Positions 18,861 to 27,490 of a stretch of DNA of 64,000 nt are shown one piece after another. A program made the position numbers and the translations under genes. The notes under the pieces were generated by a model. That model worked only from the letters and a program-made list of their open reading frames with translations. It had not been told where the DNA came from and ran no database searches. Location: the NCBI RefSeq assembly GCF_900107855.1, contig NZ_FNRJ01000001.1, forward strand, positions 555,640 to 619,639, written 5' to 3'. Position 1 is the stretch's first letter; the number at the start of each line of letters is the position of its first letter. The DNA comes from Marinobacterium iners DSM 11526. Lineage in GTDB: Bacteria; Pseudomonadota; Gammaproteobacteria; Pseudomonadales; Balneatricaceae.

Positions 18861-20945
18861 ATGCAGAAATGGATAGGGGCTGGTGTACTGGTCGTGGTTG
18901 CAGGCGGTGGACTGGCCTGGCAGCAGGGCTGGCTGGGCGCCGGAGGAAGCCCGACCGAGATGGCGGCACACGTACCGGCTGATACCGTTATGTACCTTGG
19001 CGGTAGTGCCGATCCGGGACTGGTGCAGCTAATGCGCGATACCCCGCTGATGCCGGTCTCACAGAGTGAGCTGAGCGAACTGATTCAGGAGCTGCACAAC
19101 GCGGGGGAAGACAGTCCCGCCGCCCGCTTTGCGCGCCACCTGCTGGCCGATCTGCTTACCCACTCCACCACCTACGGTACACTGGTGGACCACTACGGCT
19201 TTGACTTGGCCAGTCCACAGGCGATCTACATGGACGGCCTGGTACCAGTGATCCGCATAGGGGTAACGGACGAAGCTACCTTCTGGGCACCGTTGGATGA
19301 AGCCTCGGCCGCCAGTGGGCTTTCGTCCACTGACACACAACTGGGTGACACTACCGTACGCACTTGGCGGCTCAATCCCGAAGATGATCGCAGCGTGGAT
19401 CTGGCTATTCGTGTCAAAGACGGCGTTGCCACGATCAGTTTTTTCATCTACAGCGACGACCTGGCCGCCAAACGCCTGCGCATGGCTCTGGATCTGCCTG
19501 AGCAATCACTGGCTGACAGCGGCGAACTCCAGGAAATTCAAAAAACATATGGTCTTGACGAGAGCATGACCGCCTTCATCCACCTGGAACGACTGGCCCG
19601 TGGCATTCTGGAACCTGGCAGCAACTCGCTGGCACACCAGCTGCATCCGGTCATTCAAGCCTCATCCGGCAAGTCGATCGAGCAGCAGCTGGAAGCAAGC
19701 TGTCGCAACGAGCTGGTGGCGCTTATTGCACAGATGCCACGCCTGGTGGCGGGCAATACGGGTCCAACATCCGGCAGCGAATTGAACAGTCGTTCGGTAC
19801 TGGAATTGAAAAACGGTGCCGTTGTGGAGAACCTGAGCAAGCTCAGAGGCCATATCCCGGCACATAGCCGTGAGGTCGACAACCAGATTCTCGGACTGGG
19901 CCTCGGTCTCAACATTGATAACCTGGTCCCTGCCACGACTGCTCTATGGAATCAGTTTACCCAAGCCGACTTCAGCTGCCCTCAGCTTGTCAGCGCTCAA
20001 CAGCAGATGGCGAATGTCAGCCCAGCAATGATGGGACTGTTTGCCGGCATGGCACAAGGCACATCTGGAGCCGGTTTCTCGCTATATGATCTGCAACTGA
20101 GCCCGACCCAACCGATTCCTGAGCAATATGACTTCCTGCTCAGTATCGCCACGGCCAACCCTCAGCCGTTATTGTCCCTGCTCAGCAGCACGCCATTTGG
20201 TCGTATGATCAGCATTCCACAGGATGGCAGCCTGAAAGAGCTGGATTTGTCGTTTGTTGCCCCTGGCATGAGCGTCAATGCTGGTATTCAGGGCAACCAC
20301 ATTGTCGTGTTCAAGGGTGAAAAGGCTCAGCAGGCCGTGGATAAGATCGGGGCAGAGTCATTGGACGCCAACGGGCTCAACAGCCTCAGCATCAATTATC
20401 CTCGTCTGGCAGATCTGGTGGATCAGATTCCAGCCCCCATCGCTGCACAAATGGATACCGGTACAGAAACCGGCTGTGTTTCTCAGGTGCAACTGTCCGA
20501 GCTGCTGCGTGCTCAAGCCGGCAGTATTGGTTACCACTCCGATATCAACGCTCAGGGCTGGGTGACCGATATGGATATGCGCCTGGCAACCGGAAACCGT
20601 GACGCCATCGACCCCGTCGGCAACTTTGTAGTGGTCGACAAAACCTTCGAATGTGAAGTGGGTGAAGAGGCTGGTTACGAAGAGATTCGCAAAGATGGTA
20701 CAGGCCGCTATGTCTATGCCGACACCGACTGCGAGCTCTACCAGAGCAATTACAACTGGAGCATTGAAGGCCGTACAATGAAGATCAACACCATTGATGC
20801 ACAGAGCCGTGAAAGCTGTGCCCAAGAGTGGGCGCCGGCCGAAGCGACCAACTCACAATGCCTGCTGATTTCGACTGACAATGGCTTCCGTTGCCTGTTC
20901 GACGGCGAGCAGGGCAAAACGTTGCTGCACTACATCCCGGAATAA
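18861..20945 (+). CDS. Large membrane-anchored protein, DUF3352-like, unknown function
   Basis: 694 residues from the ATG at 18861, set by a strong GAAGGAG site seven bases upstream. A single N-terminal anchor (about 5-22) precedes a long exported region beginning MAAHVPADTVMYLGG, reminiscent of DUF3352 proteins (tentative). The C-terminal ~110 residues form a separate cysteine-containing module (FECEV ... DTDCELY ... RESCAQEW ... NSQCLL ... FRCLFDGEQ), probably disulfide-bonded in the periplasm. It stands alone, ending in a bidirectional terminator facing parE. No catalytic motif was recognised. Confidence 0.75.
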   Translation: MQKWIGAGVLVVVAGGGLAWQQGWLGAGGSPTEMAAHVPADTVMYLGGSADPGLVQLMRDTPLMPVSQSELSELIQELHNAGEDSPAARFARHLLADLLTHSTTYGTLVDHYGFDLASPQAIYMDGLVPVIRIGVTDEATFWAPLDEASAASGLSSTDTQLGDTTVRTWRLNPEDDRSVDLAIRVKDGVATISFFIYSDDLAAKRLRMALDLPEQSLADSGELQEIQKTYGLDESMTAFIHLERLARGILEPGSNSLAHQLHPVIQASSGKSIEQQLEASCRNELVALIAQMPRLVAGNTGPTSGSELNSRSVLELKNGAVVENLSKLRGHIPAHSREVDNQILGLGLGLNIDNLVPATTALWNQFTQADFSCPQLVSAQQQMANVSPAMMGLFAGMAQGTSGAGFSLYDLQLSPTQPIPEQYDFLLSIATANPQPLLSLLSSTPFGRMISIPQDGSLKELDLSFVAPGMSVNAGIQGNHIVVFKGEKAQQAVDKIGAESLDANGLNSLSINYPRLADLVDQIPAPIAAQMDTGTETGCVSQVQLSELLRAQAGSIGYHSDINAQGWVTDMDMRLATGNRDAIDPVGNFVVVDKTFECEVGEEAGYEEIRKDGTGRYVYADTDCELYQSNYNWSIEGRTMKINTIDAQSRESCAQEWAPAEATNSQCLLISTDNGFRCLFDGEQGKTLLHYIPE

Positions 20946-20965
20946 CCAGACTTGTGCACCATGCA

Positions 20966-20991
20966 AAACGCCGGGCAATTGCCCGGCGTTT
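20966..20991. terminator. Bidirectional intrinsic terminator between the 694-aa gene and parE
   Basis: A 13-bp perfectly self-complementary stem (AAACGCCGGGCAA and its complement) with T-rich sequence leaving it on the plus strand (TTTCTGTTTT) and four T on the minus strand. It serves the convergent genes on both sides. Confidence 0.85.
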
Positions 20992-21019
20992 CTGTTTTGG
21001 CTGTCTATTTAGCTCGGGC

Positions 21020-22915
21020 TTACACCACCTCCGCCAAATTGCCCTTCTGCTCCAACCAACGCTTGCGATCGGGTGAGCGCTTTTTCGCCAGCAGCATGTC
21101 CATGATCTCCATGGTGTCGTCACCACTGTCCAGTGTCAGCTGTACCAGTCGGCGCGTATCCGGCGACATGGTGGTCTCACGCAACTGCAGCGGGTTCATC
21201 TCGCCCAGCCCCTTGAAGCGCTGTACGCCGATTTTGGCGTTCTTGCGCTCGGCACGGATCCGCTCCACGATACCATCCTTCTCGGCATCATCCAGCGCAT
21301 AATAGACCTCCTTGCCGAAGTCGATGCGGTACAGTGGTGGCATGGCAACGTAGATATGGCCAGCGGACACCAGCGGACGAAAATGACGCACGAACAGTGC
21401 ACACAGCAGCGTGGCGATGTGCAGCCCATCGGAATCGGCGTCCGCCAAGATACAGATCTTGTTGTAACGCAGGCCATCCAGCTTGTCAGAGCCGGGGTCG
21501 ACCCCGATCGCTACCGAAATGTCATGGATCTCCTGTGAGCCCAGCACTTCGGCCGGATCCACTTCCCAGGAATTCAGAATCTTGCCGCGCAACGGCATGA
21601 TCGCCTGAAACTCACGGCTGCGAGCTTGTTTGGCGGAACCGCCCGCGGAATCACCTTCCACCAGAAACAGCTCGGACTGGCTGGCATCAGCACCGGAACA
21701 GTCCGCCAGCTTGCCGGGCAGCGCCGGGCCCTGGGTCACTTTCTTACGCACCACCTTGCGTCCGGCACGCAGCCGGCGCTGTGCGCTGGCAATGACCAAT
21801 TCAGCCAGTTTCTCACCCTCTTCAACATGACGGTTGAGCCACAGAGAAAAGGCATCCTTGATTGCACCTGAAATGAAGGCCGCAATCTGGCGTGAAGACA
21901 GACGTTCCTTGGTCTGACCGGCAAACTGAGGGTCGCGCATCTTGGCCGACAGGATATAGCAGCAGCGGTCCCAGATATCATCCGGGCTCAGCTTAACGCC
22001 ACGTGGCAGCAGATTGCGGAATTCGCAGAATTCGCGCATCGCTTCCAGCAGGCCGGTACGCATGCCATTGACGTGAGTGCCTCCCTGCGCGGTGGGGATC
22101 AGGTTGACATAGCTTTCAGCGGTGACTTCGCCACCATCGGCCAGCCACTGCACCGCCCATTCAACCGCATCCTCTTCCCCCTGCAGACTGCCGCTGAACG
22201 GCTCGGTGGGCAGGGTTTCATACACCTGAGTGGTGCCGCGCAGATAGGCGATCAGCCCATCTTCGTAATACCACTCTTCCTGCTCCTTCTTTCCGCCACT
22301 GTGGTCGGTAAAGGTCACCTTCAGGCCAGGGCAGAGTACCGCCTTGGCACGCAGGTTATGCTTGAGCCGGGTGACACTGAATTTGGGCGAGTCGAAATAC
22401 TTGGGATCAGGCAAGAAGCGCAGGCTGGTGCCGGTATTGCGCTTGCCGCAGCTGCCGATCACTTCCAGCTCGGATACCTTGTCGCCATCGGCAAAACCGA
22501 TGCGGTACACCTGACCGTCGCGCTTGATCTCCACATTGAGCAGCTTGGACAGAGCGTTCACCACCGACACACCAACCCCGTGCAGACCGCCGGAGTAGTT
22601 GTAGTTATCGTTGTTGAACTTGCCGCCGGCGTGCAGTTTGCACAAAATCAACTCTACCCCGCTGACGCCCTCTTCCGGATGGATATCCACCGGCATGCCG
22701 CGACCGTCGTCAGCCACACTGAGAGAGCCGTCTTCATGCAGGATGACATCGATCTGTTTGGCATGTCCGGCCAGGGCTTCATCGACCGAGTTGTCGATCA
22801 CTTCCTGTGCCAGATGGTTGGGGCGGTCTGTTTCTGTGTACATACCCGGCCGGCGGCGTACCGGATCCAGGCCACTGAGCACTTCTATCGCATCGGCGTT
22901 ATATTGCTTCGACAT
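21020..22915 (-). CDS. parE: DNA topoisomerase IV subunit B
   Basis: 631 residues from the ATG at 22915 (MSKQYNADAIEVL), with AGGA upstream; the longer frame reaches into yqiA. The GHKL ATPase domain carries EVIDNSVDEALAGH and DGRGMPVDIH, then GLHGVGVSVVNALS. The Toprim domain has EGDSAGGSAKQAR and DADSDGLHI for metal binding. The C-terminal PDTRRLVQL region is intact. It starts 13 bases after yqiA, keeping the pseudomonad order nudF-yqiB-cpdA-yqiA-parE. Confidence 0.97.
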   Translation of the reverse strand: MSKQYNADAIEVLSGLDPVRRRPGMYTETDRPNHLAQEVIDNSVDEALAGHAKQIDVILHEDGSLSVADDGRGMPVDIHPEEGVSGVELILCKLHAGGKFNNDNYNYSGGLHGVGVSVVNALSKLLNVEIKRDGQVYRIGFADGDKVSELEVIGSCGKRNTGTSLRFLPDPKYFDSPKFSVTRLKHNLRAKAVLCPGLKVTFTDHSGGKKEQEEWYYEDGLIAYLRGTTQVYETLPTEPFSGSLQGEEDAVEWAVQWLADGGEVTAESYVNLIPTAQGGTHVNGMRTGLLEAMREFCEFRNLLPRGVKLSPDDIWDRCCYILSAKMRDPQFAGQTKERLSSRQIAAFISGAIKDAFSLWLNRHVEEGEKLAELVIASAQRRLRAGRKVVRKKVTQGPALPGKLADCSGADASQSELFLVEGDSAGGSAKQARSREFQAIMPLRGKILNSWEVDPAEVLGSQEIHDISVAIGVDPGSDKLDGLRYNKICILADADSDGLHIATLLCALFVRHFRPLVSAGHIYVAMPPLYRIDFGKEVYYALDDAEKDGIVERIRAERKNAKIGVQRFKGLGEMNPLQLRETTMSPDTRRLVQLTLDSGDDTMEIMDMLLAKKRSPDRKRWLEQKGNLAEVV

Positions 22916-22928
22916 CGGGTGTTCCTGT

Positions 22929-23552
22929 TCAGGGGGCCGCAATCGGCAGCGCAACAGGCACGGGCAGTTCAACTCTGCCCTCGGCAAATGCCTGTACGGC
23001 CGGAATCAGCGCCTCAAAATGTTCAAATCCATGACTGCCGCCCGGCTGCACAAACTGCGCACAAGCGGCATATTTATCCACAGCTTCGCGGTAATCCAGT
23101 GTTTCATCACCACTTTGTACCAGCAACAGGTAGCGCGACGGGTCCTGCAACTGCGGGCAATCCAACACCAGCAGCTGCTCCAGATGACGCTCTGTCAGTT
23201 GATACTGTTCGCGGGTATAGAGGTTCGTGTTTTGTCCCAGCCACTCTTCCAGCAGCCGATACGGATAGACTGCAGGGTTGACCAGCACCGCTCGCAGCGC
23301 CGGATTGTGCTCCACCAGCCAGGTACTGTAATAACCGCCCAGTGAGCTGCCGATCAGCGTGACCGGCCCATTGGCCGCTGCAATCTCGGCTTCCAGCTGC
23401 TCAATCGCCTCGGCCGGCCAGTGCGACAGGGCTGGCACTCTCAGCTGAGCTGCGTGTCCCTGCCGCTCAAATGCTGCCTGCAGGCAGCGGGCCTTCCAGG
23501 ACTGGGGCGAGCTGTTGAAGCCATGCACGTATATAAAAACCGGCGCGTTCAT
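22929..23552 (-). CDS. yqiA: YqiA-like alpha/beta-hydrolase esterase
   Basis: 207 residues. The alpha/beta-hydrolase elements are YVHGFNSSP near the N-terminus, the nucleophile elbow GSSLGGYY, an acid in QSGDETLD and the catalytic His in GGSHGFEHF. E. coli YqiA hydrolyses short-chain acyl and palmitoyl-CoA esters; the physiological substrate is unknown. Its ATG overlaps the cpdA stop by four bases. Confidence 0.9.
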   Translation of the reverse strand: MNAPVFIYVHGFNSSPQSWKARCLQAAFERQGHAAQLRVPALSHWPAEAIEQLEAEIAAANGPVTLIGSSLGGYYSTWLVEHNPALRAVLVNPAVYPYRLLEEWLGQNTNLYTREQYQLTERHLEQLLVLDCPQLQDPSRYLLLVQSGDETLDYREAVDKYAACAQFVQPGGSHGFEHFEALIPAVQAFAEGRVELPVPVALPIAAP

Positions 23553-24325
23553 GAGGTTAACTCGTGTGGCAGCTGCAACGAATGGGCATCCACTTGACCG
23601 TCAGGATGGAGCCTGTACCAGCGCGCGCCCGGAGTGGCACGCGACGGATCTGTTTCCAGCTCGAACTGTTCACAGCCGGCACGAAACTGTACCACGGTCG
23701 AAGGCGCCGACCAGAGTGGACGTCCGGCAAAGCTCAGCAGCTGCAGTTGATGCAGGTGGCCACAGATCACACCACGTACATGAGGAGCGGCATCAACCAG
23801 ATCAGCCAGCGCCGTCGAATTTCCTAGACGGATCGCATCCTGCCACACACTGCCGGTGGGGGTCGGATTGTGATGCAGTACCAGCAGTGTGGGTCGTTGC
23901 GGTGCCTGTGCCAACTGCCGTTGCAGCCAGTCCAGCTCGGACCGGCTCAGACTACCGCTGCCGCGGCCATCAGGTTCCGAGGTGCTGTCGAGCAACAGCA
24001 GGGTCCAGTTTCCGCTGTGGATAACTTTATGTCCCAGTTTTCCCGTGTGGTCAGCCAGCTGCATCGCGGCTGTTACATCGTGATTGCCGGGGATCCAGTG
24101 CACACAGAGGCTCAGTGGCGCCACAATTTGCAGCAGACGCTCATAGGCATCCGGTCCGCCATGGTGTACCAGATCACCGGTCAGCAGCAGATGGTCGAAG
24201 GGGGCAAACTCGGACTGCAGCCACTGTACCAGCCGGATCAGGCACTGATCTGCATCACGACCACGAAACAGCTCACCGGCCATCGGCGGCAGATGACAGT
24301 CACTCAGCTGCAACAGCCGAGTCAT
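23549..24325 (-). CDS. cpdA: 3',5'-cyclic AMP phosphodiesterase CpdA
   Basis: 258 residues from the ATG at 24325 (MTRLLQLSDCH). The calcineurin-like metallophosphoesterase motifs are in order: LSDCHL, TGDLVHHG, PGNHD, LHHNP and GHLHQLQ, giving a dinuclear metal site. Class III cAMP phosphodiesterases of this type lower cytoplasmic cAMP. It overlaps its neighbours by ATGA on both sides, so yqiB-cpdA-yqiA are one translational unit. Confidence 0.93.
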   Translation of the reverse strand: MTRLLQLSDCHLPPMAGELFRGRDADQCLIRLVQWLQSEFAPFDHLLLTGDLVHHGGPDAYERLLQIVAPLSLCVHWIPGNHDVTAAMQLADHTGKLGHKVIHSGNWTLLLLDSTSEPDGRGSGSLSRSELDWLQRQLAQAPQRPTLLVLHHNPTPTGSVWQDAIRLGNSTALADLVDAAPHVRGVICGHLHQLQLLSFAGRPLWSAPSTVVQFRAGCEQFELETDPSRATPGARWYRLHPDGQVDAHSLQLPHELTS

Positions 24326-24762
24326 TCGGCAAACACCTCTTCCAGTAACTGGCCGTGAGCCAGACAGTGGCTGAGCCATTCGTGCAGATAGGTATTGAGC
24401 TGTGCCTTTTCATCCGGTTGGTGCATCTGCCGGTTGGGGTAGGGATATACCCCGGACAGCTGCCTCCGACGCATGCAGATCACTTCCGCAATGCGGGCAT
24501 CGTGGTAGAGCCTCACCACCAGACGCGGGGCATCAAGCCATTCGGATACATTTTCGTACTGATGCGACACCAGTACGGTAGTGGTATAGGTAAAGCGCTC
24601 TTCCACCTGCAGCCGTACCAGCGCACGGTGTCCATCATGCACCAGCTGAAACTCGCGTTTGTCGCAGTAATCCAGGTCCGGCAACAGCTTGAGCAAGCGC
24701 ATGTAGTTGCCCTCGCCCACGGCCTGCTGACGTTTCAGGTTGGGGACATACTTACGCTTCAT
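24322..24762 (-). CDS. yqiB: YqiB family protein (DUF1249)
   Basis: 146 residues, starting MKRKYVPNLKRQQAVGEGNY with the family's YxxNLxxQxxxCExNY-like opening and a C-terminal region rich in His/Tyr (VYPYPNRQMHQPDEKAQLN). The function is unknown. The family is almost always found between nudF and cpdA in gammaproteobacteria, as here; it overlaps nudF by 11 bases and cpdA by four. Confidence 0.92.
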   Translation of the reverse strand: MKRKYVPNLKRQQAVGEGNYMRLLKLLPDLDYCDKREFQLVHDGHRALVRLQVEERFTYTTTVLVSHQYENVSEWLDAPRLVVRLYHDARIAEVICMRRRQLSGVYPYPNRQMHQPDEKAQLNTYLHEWLSHCLAHGQLLEEVFAE

Positions 24763-25384
24763 GACCCACTCCCGACCCTTTCAAACGGTCATGGTTGAGC
24801 TGCAGCCACTGCAGCGCAATAATTGCGGCCGCATTGTTGACCACCCGCTGCTGCACCAGCGCAAAGGCTTCAATGGCCGGAATCACATGCACCTTGATGT
24901 CTTCACCCTCTTCATCAAGACCGAATACGCCGCCCGATTCGGGAGCATCCACCAATGCGCAGAAAAGCTCGATCCACTCATCGCAGCCACCGGGACTGGG
25001 CAGATAACCTGTGATCGGGATCAACTCACCCAGTTCGATGCCAGATTCTTCGATACTTTCACGCCGGGCCACATCTTCCGGCGACTCTCCCGGCTCAACG
25101 ATGCCGGCCACCAGTTCCAGCAGCCAGGGGGCATCCGTTTTGGTCAGTGCACCGGCACGGAACTGTTCCACCAGAACAACTGCATCACGGGCCGGGTCGT
25201 ACAGCAGTACACAGACCGCATCACCACGGTCCAGCAGCTCTCGCTGAATACGTACCCGTCCACCCTCAAAACGAGGGTGACTGAGCGTCAACCGATGCAG
25301 GCGAAAGAATCCCTGATACAGCGGCTCATCCTGCTCCAGACGGACATCGGTCAGATTGAATGCGGGTTGCCAGACAGGGGCCAT
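24752..25384 (-). CDS. nudF: ADP-ribose pyrophosphatase (Nudix)
   Basis: 210 residues. The Nudix box GIVEPGESPEDVARRESIEE is followed by SGIELGEL, and the post-box proline/glycine loop YLPSPGG is typical of NudF. It hydrolyses ADP-ribose to AMP and ribose 5-phosphate. It is the first gene of the five-gene minus-strand run that ends with parE; the gap to the EAL gene is 76 bp. Confidence 0.94.
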   Translation of the reverse strand: MAPVWQPAFNLTDVRLEQDEPLYQGFFRLHRLTLSHPRFEGGRVRIQRELLDRGDAVCVLLYDPARDAVVLVEQFRAGALTKTDAPWLLELVAGIVEPGESPEDVARRESIEESGIELGELIPITGYLPSPGGCDEWIELFCALVDAPESGGVFGLDEEGEDIKVHVIPAIEAFALVQQRVVNNAAAIIALQWLQLNHDRLKGSGVGHEA

Positions 25385-25460
25385 TACTCCACCTCAGCTC
25401 GCGTTGTTGGGATACGCGACTATACCACCGGCAGACAGCAGACCCCAGCCCTGCCGGGAT

Positions 25461-26333
25461 TCAACCGCGAAGGCGCAGCTTCGGTTGACGCATGCGCTGG
25501 AAAAGTTGCAGCGCGGCCTGTCCCGAACGCACATGCAGCGGACGTCGGATCTGATCCGGTCGCAGCAGCGGCTGTGGGCATGTAGAAGGCATGCCCAACA
25601 GGAACCCTTGACCCAGGCCTATCCCCATCTGCTGCAGAGCGCGCATCTCTTCATAGCGCTCAATGCCTTCCGCCAGTATTTGGCAGCGCAGATTGCGCCC
25701 GATCCGGCCAATTGACTGCACGAACTCACGCTTGACCGGGTCACGATCCAGGTCACTGATGAAATGTTTGTCGATTTTGACGAACTCTGGCTGCAACTCG
25801 GACCAGAGGCGCAGACCGGAGTAGCCGGCTCCAAGATCATCAATCGCAATCTGAAAGCCCATGCTGCGGTAGTGTTCCACCGCCGCCCGCGTCAACCCCT
25901 GATGGTCGAACGGATGCTGCTCGGACAGCTCGATTACGATCGATTCCAGCGGAATATCCAGCTGATGCAACAAGTCGGCAGTAAAACCATGCTGGTGGTC
26001 CGGTGAGCTAAGCAGGGACGCGGTTACGTTCAAAAACAAAAGCCCACCCGGCTTCAATTCAGCAAAGCGGGCCAGCGAGCACTTGCGACAGAGCAGCTCC
26101 AGCTGCAGTTGATGGTCATGACGGATAGCGGCCTGAAACAGGCGTGAAGGTGCATACAGTGTGCTGCCGCGGGGGCCACGAATAAGTGCTTCATGACCAA
26201 TCGCCGTCCCACTGCGCAGGTCCATGATCTGCTGGAATACGGGCTCCAGCAATTCCAGACGCAGAATTTGCTCAAGCTCGGCCCGTTCTGCCGCCAGCAG
26301 CGTGGCGGATGGTAAGGGTGGCGGTGTGGACAT
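25461..26333 (-). CDS. EAL-domain cyclic-di-GMP phosphodiesterase
   Basis: 290 residues from the ATG at 26333, with GGGGAG upstream. It is a stand-alone EAL domain without GGDEF, PAS or membrane segments. The catalytic signature appears complete: EAL at 48-50 in IGHEALIRG, the Asn in LNVTASLL, ELSE, the double Asp in IDDLGAGYSG, the Lys in VKIDK and the Glu in EGIERYEE, ending with GQGFLLG. It would hydrolyse c-di-GMP to pGpG. The last 30 residues are basic (RQPKLRLRG). Its partner cyclase is not in the window. Confidence 0.9.
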   Translation of the reverse strand: MSTPPPLPSATLLAAERAELEQILRLELLEPVFQQIMDLRSGTAIGHEALIRGPRGSTLYAPSRLFQAAIRHDHQLQLELLCRKCSLARFAELKPGGLLFLNVTASLLSSPDHQHGFTADLLHQLDIPLESIVIELSEQHPFDHQGLTRAAVEHYRSMGFQIAIDDLGAGYSGLRLWSELQPEFVKIDKHFISDLDRDPVKREFVQSIGRIGRNLRCQILAEGIERYEEMRALQQMGIGLGQGFLLGMPSTCPQPLLRPDQIRRPLHVRSGQAALQLFQRMRQPKLRLRG

Positions 26334-26422
26334 TGGGCTCCCCGGTCGATCGTAATGATAGCCGGGCAAGCCTATTGCATCTTGATGACACTTGAATGAC
26401 AGTCTGGATCGCTGCTTCAGAC

Positions 26423-27274
26423 TCAGGACTGGGCAGCAGCCAGTGCTCTCAGCTGCTGAATTTCATCCTCCCAGATTTCCGGCTCGATGGTTTCCAGTAC
26501 CAGCGGTATACCCTCGAAACGACTGTCACGCATGATGTATTCAAACGGCGCCCAGCCGATCTCCCCCTGCCCCAGACTGTGGTGGCGGTCGATGCGGCTC
26601 TCCAGCGTCCCCTTGGAATCGTTCAAGTGCATGCCGCGCAGGTATTCAAAACCGACGATACGTTCGAACTCGGCAAAGGTCTGCTCGCAGGCTTCTGGGG
26701 TTCTCAGGTCATACCCGGCAGCGAAGGTGTGACAGGTATCGAGGCAAACACCCACACGGAACTTGTCCTCAACCTGGTCAATGATCGCCGCCAGCTGCTC
26801 GAAGCGAAAGCCCAGGTTGGAGCCCTGCCCGGCGGTGTTCTCGATAACCGCTACAACATTCTCGGTCTTGGCCAGCGCCAGGTTGATCGACTCAGCAATG
26901 GTCGCCAGACAAGTTGTCTCATCGACTTTTCTGAGATGACTGCCGGGATGGAAGTTCAGCAGTCTCAGCCCCAGCTGCTCACAGCGCTGCATTTCGTCCA
27001 GAAAGGCTGCACGGGATTTTTCCAGAGGCTCGGCTTCCGGGTGGCCGAGATTGATCAGATAGCTGTCGTGGGGCAGGATCTGGTCGGCACTGAACCCCAG
27101 CCGCTCACAGTTGGCTTTGAACACCTTGATGCTTTTGCTTGTCAGCGGTTTTGCATCCCAGCGGCGCTGGTTCTTGGTGAACAGGGCAAAGGCGTTGGCA
27201 CCGATTTTGGCCGCATTCAGCGGCGCATTTTCCACCCCGCCGGCTGCGCTGACATGGGCTCCGATGTAGTACAT
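26423..27274 (-). CDS. nfo: Endonuclease IV (AP endonuclease)
   Basis: 283 residues. Zinc-dependent TIM-barrel enzyme that nicks 5' of abasic sites. Visible family motifs include [11 protein letters not shown] at the start, [38 protein letters not shown] and [10 protein letters not shown], which supply the three-zinc cluster ligands. It has an AAGGGG ribosome-binding site within the nine-base gap after a 59-residue gene. Confidence 0.97.
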   Translation of the reverse strand: MYYIGAHVSAAGGVENAPLNAAKIGANAFALFTKNQRRWDAKPLTSKSIKVFKANCERLGFSADQILPHDSYLINLGHPEAEPLEKSRAAFLDEMQRCEQLGLRLLNFHPGSHLRKVDETTCLATIAESINLALAKTENVVAVIENTAGQGSNLGFRFEQLAAIIDQVEDKFRVGVCLDTCHTFAAGYDLRTPEACEQTFAEFERIVGFEYLRGMHLNDSKGTLESRIDRHHSLGQGEIGWAPFEYIMRDSRFEGIPLVLETIEPEIWEDEIQQLRALAAAQS

Positions 27275-27283
27275 GCTGTCCCC

Positions 27284-27463
27284 TTACAGTTTGCAGGCGC
27301 CGCCAAGGCAGTCGTCAAAGTCCATCGACGCCAGTTCTTCCTTTTCGGCATGCTGCGTCTTGATGCGGCTGAGCAGATCGGCTTCGACGGCATCCTGACT
27401 GGCACCGGCGCGGTTGAATACATTCAGCAGGGCAGTCAGTTCTTCCAGAGTCAGTTCGTGCAT
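27284..27463 (-). CDS. 59-residue conserved-looking small protein with Cys tail
   Basis: A short reading frame of 60 codons. It begins MHELTLEELTALLNVFNRAG, continues as a charged helix-turn-helix-sized protein, and ends DFDDCLGGACKL with two cysteines six apart. GGAG stands seven bases before the ATG. The stop is nine bases from nfo and the start 27 bases from the end of recJ, so it is packed as a normal gene in the recJ-nfo run. I do not recognise a family; the paired C-terminal cysteines suggest metal or redox chemistry (inference). Confidence 0.72.
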   Translation of the reverse strand: MHELTLEELTALLNVFNRAGASQDAVEADLLSRIKTQHAEKEELASMDFDDCLGGACKL

Positions 27464-27490
27464 GGGAGTATCTCCAGTGTGTAAATGGCA

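Noticed and set aside
22073..23281. 402-codon plus-strand frame opposite parE and yqiA
   Set aside because: Antisense shadow; no ribosome-binding site and no recognisable domain.
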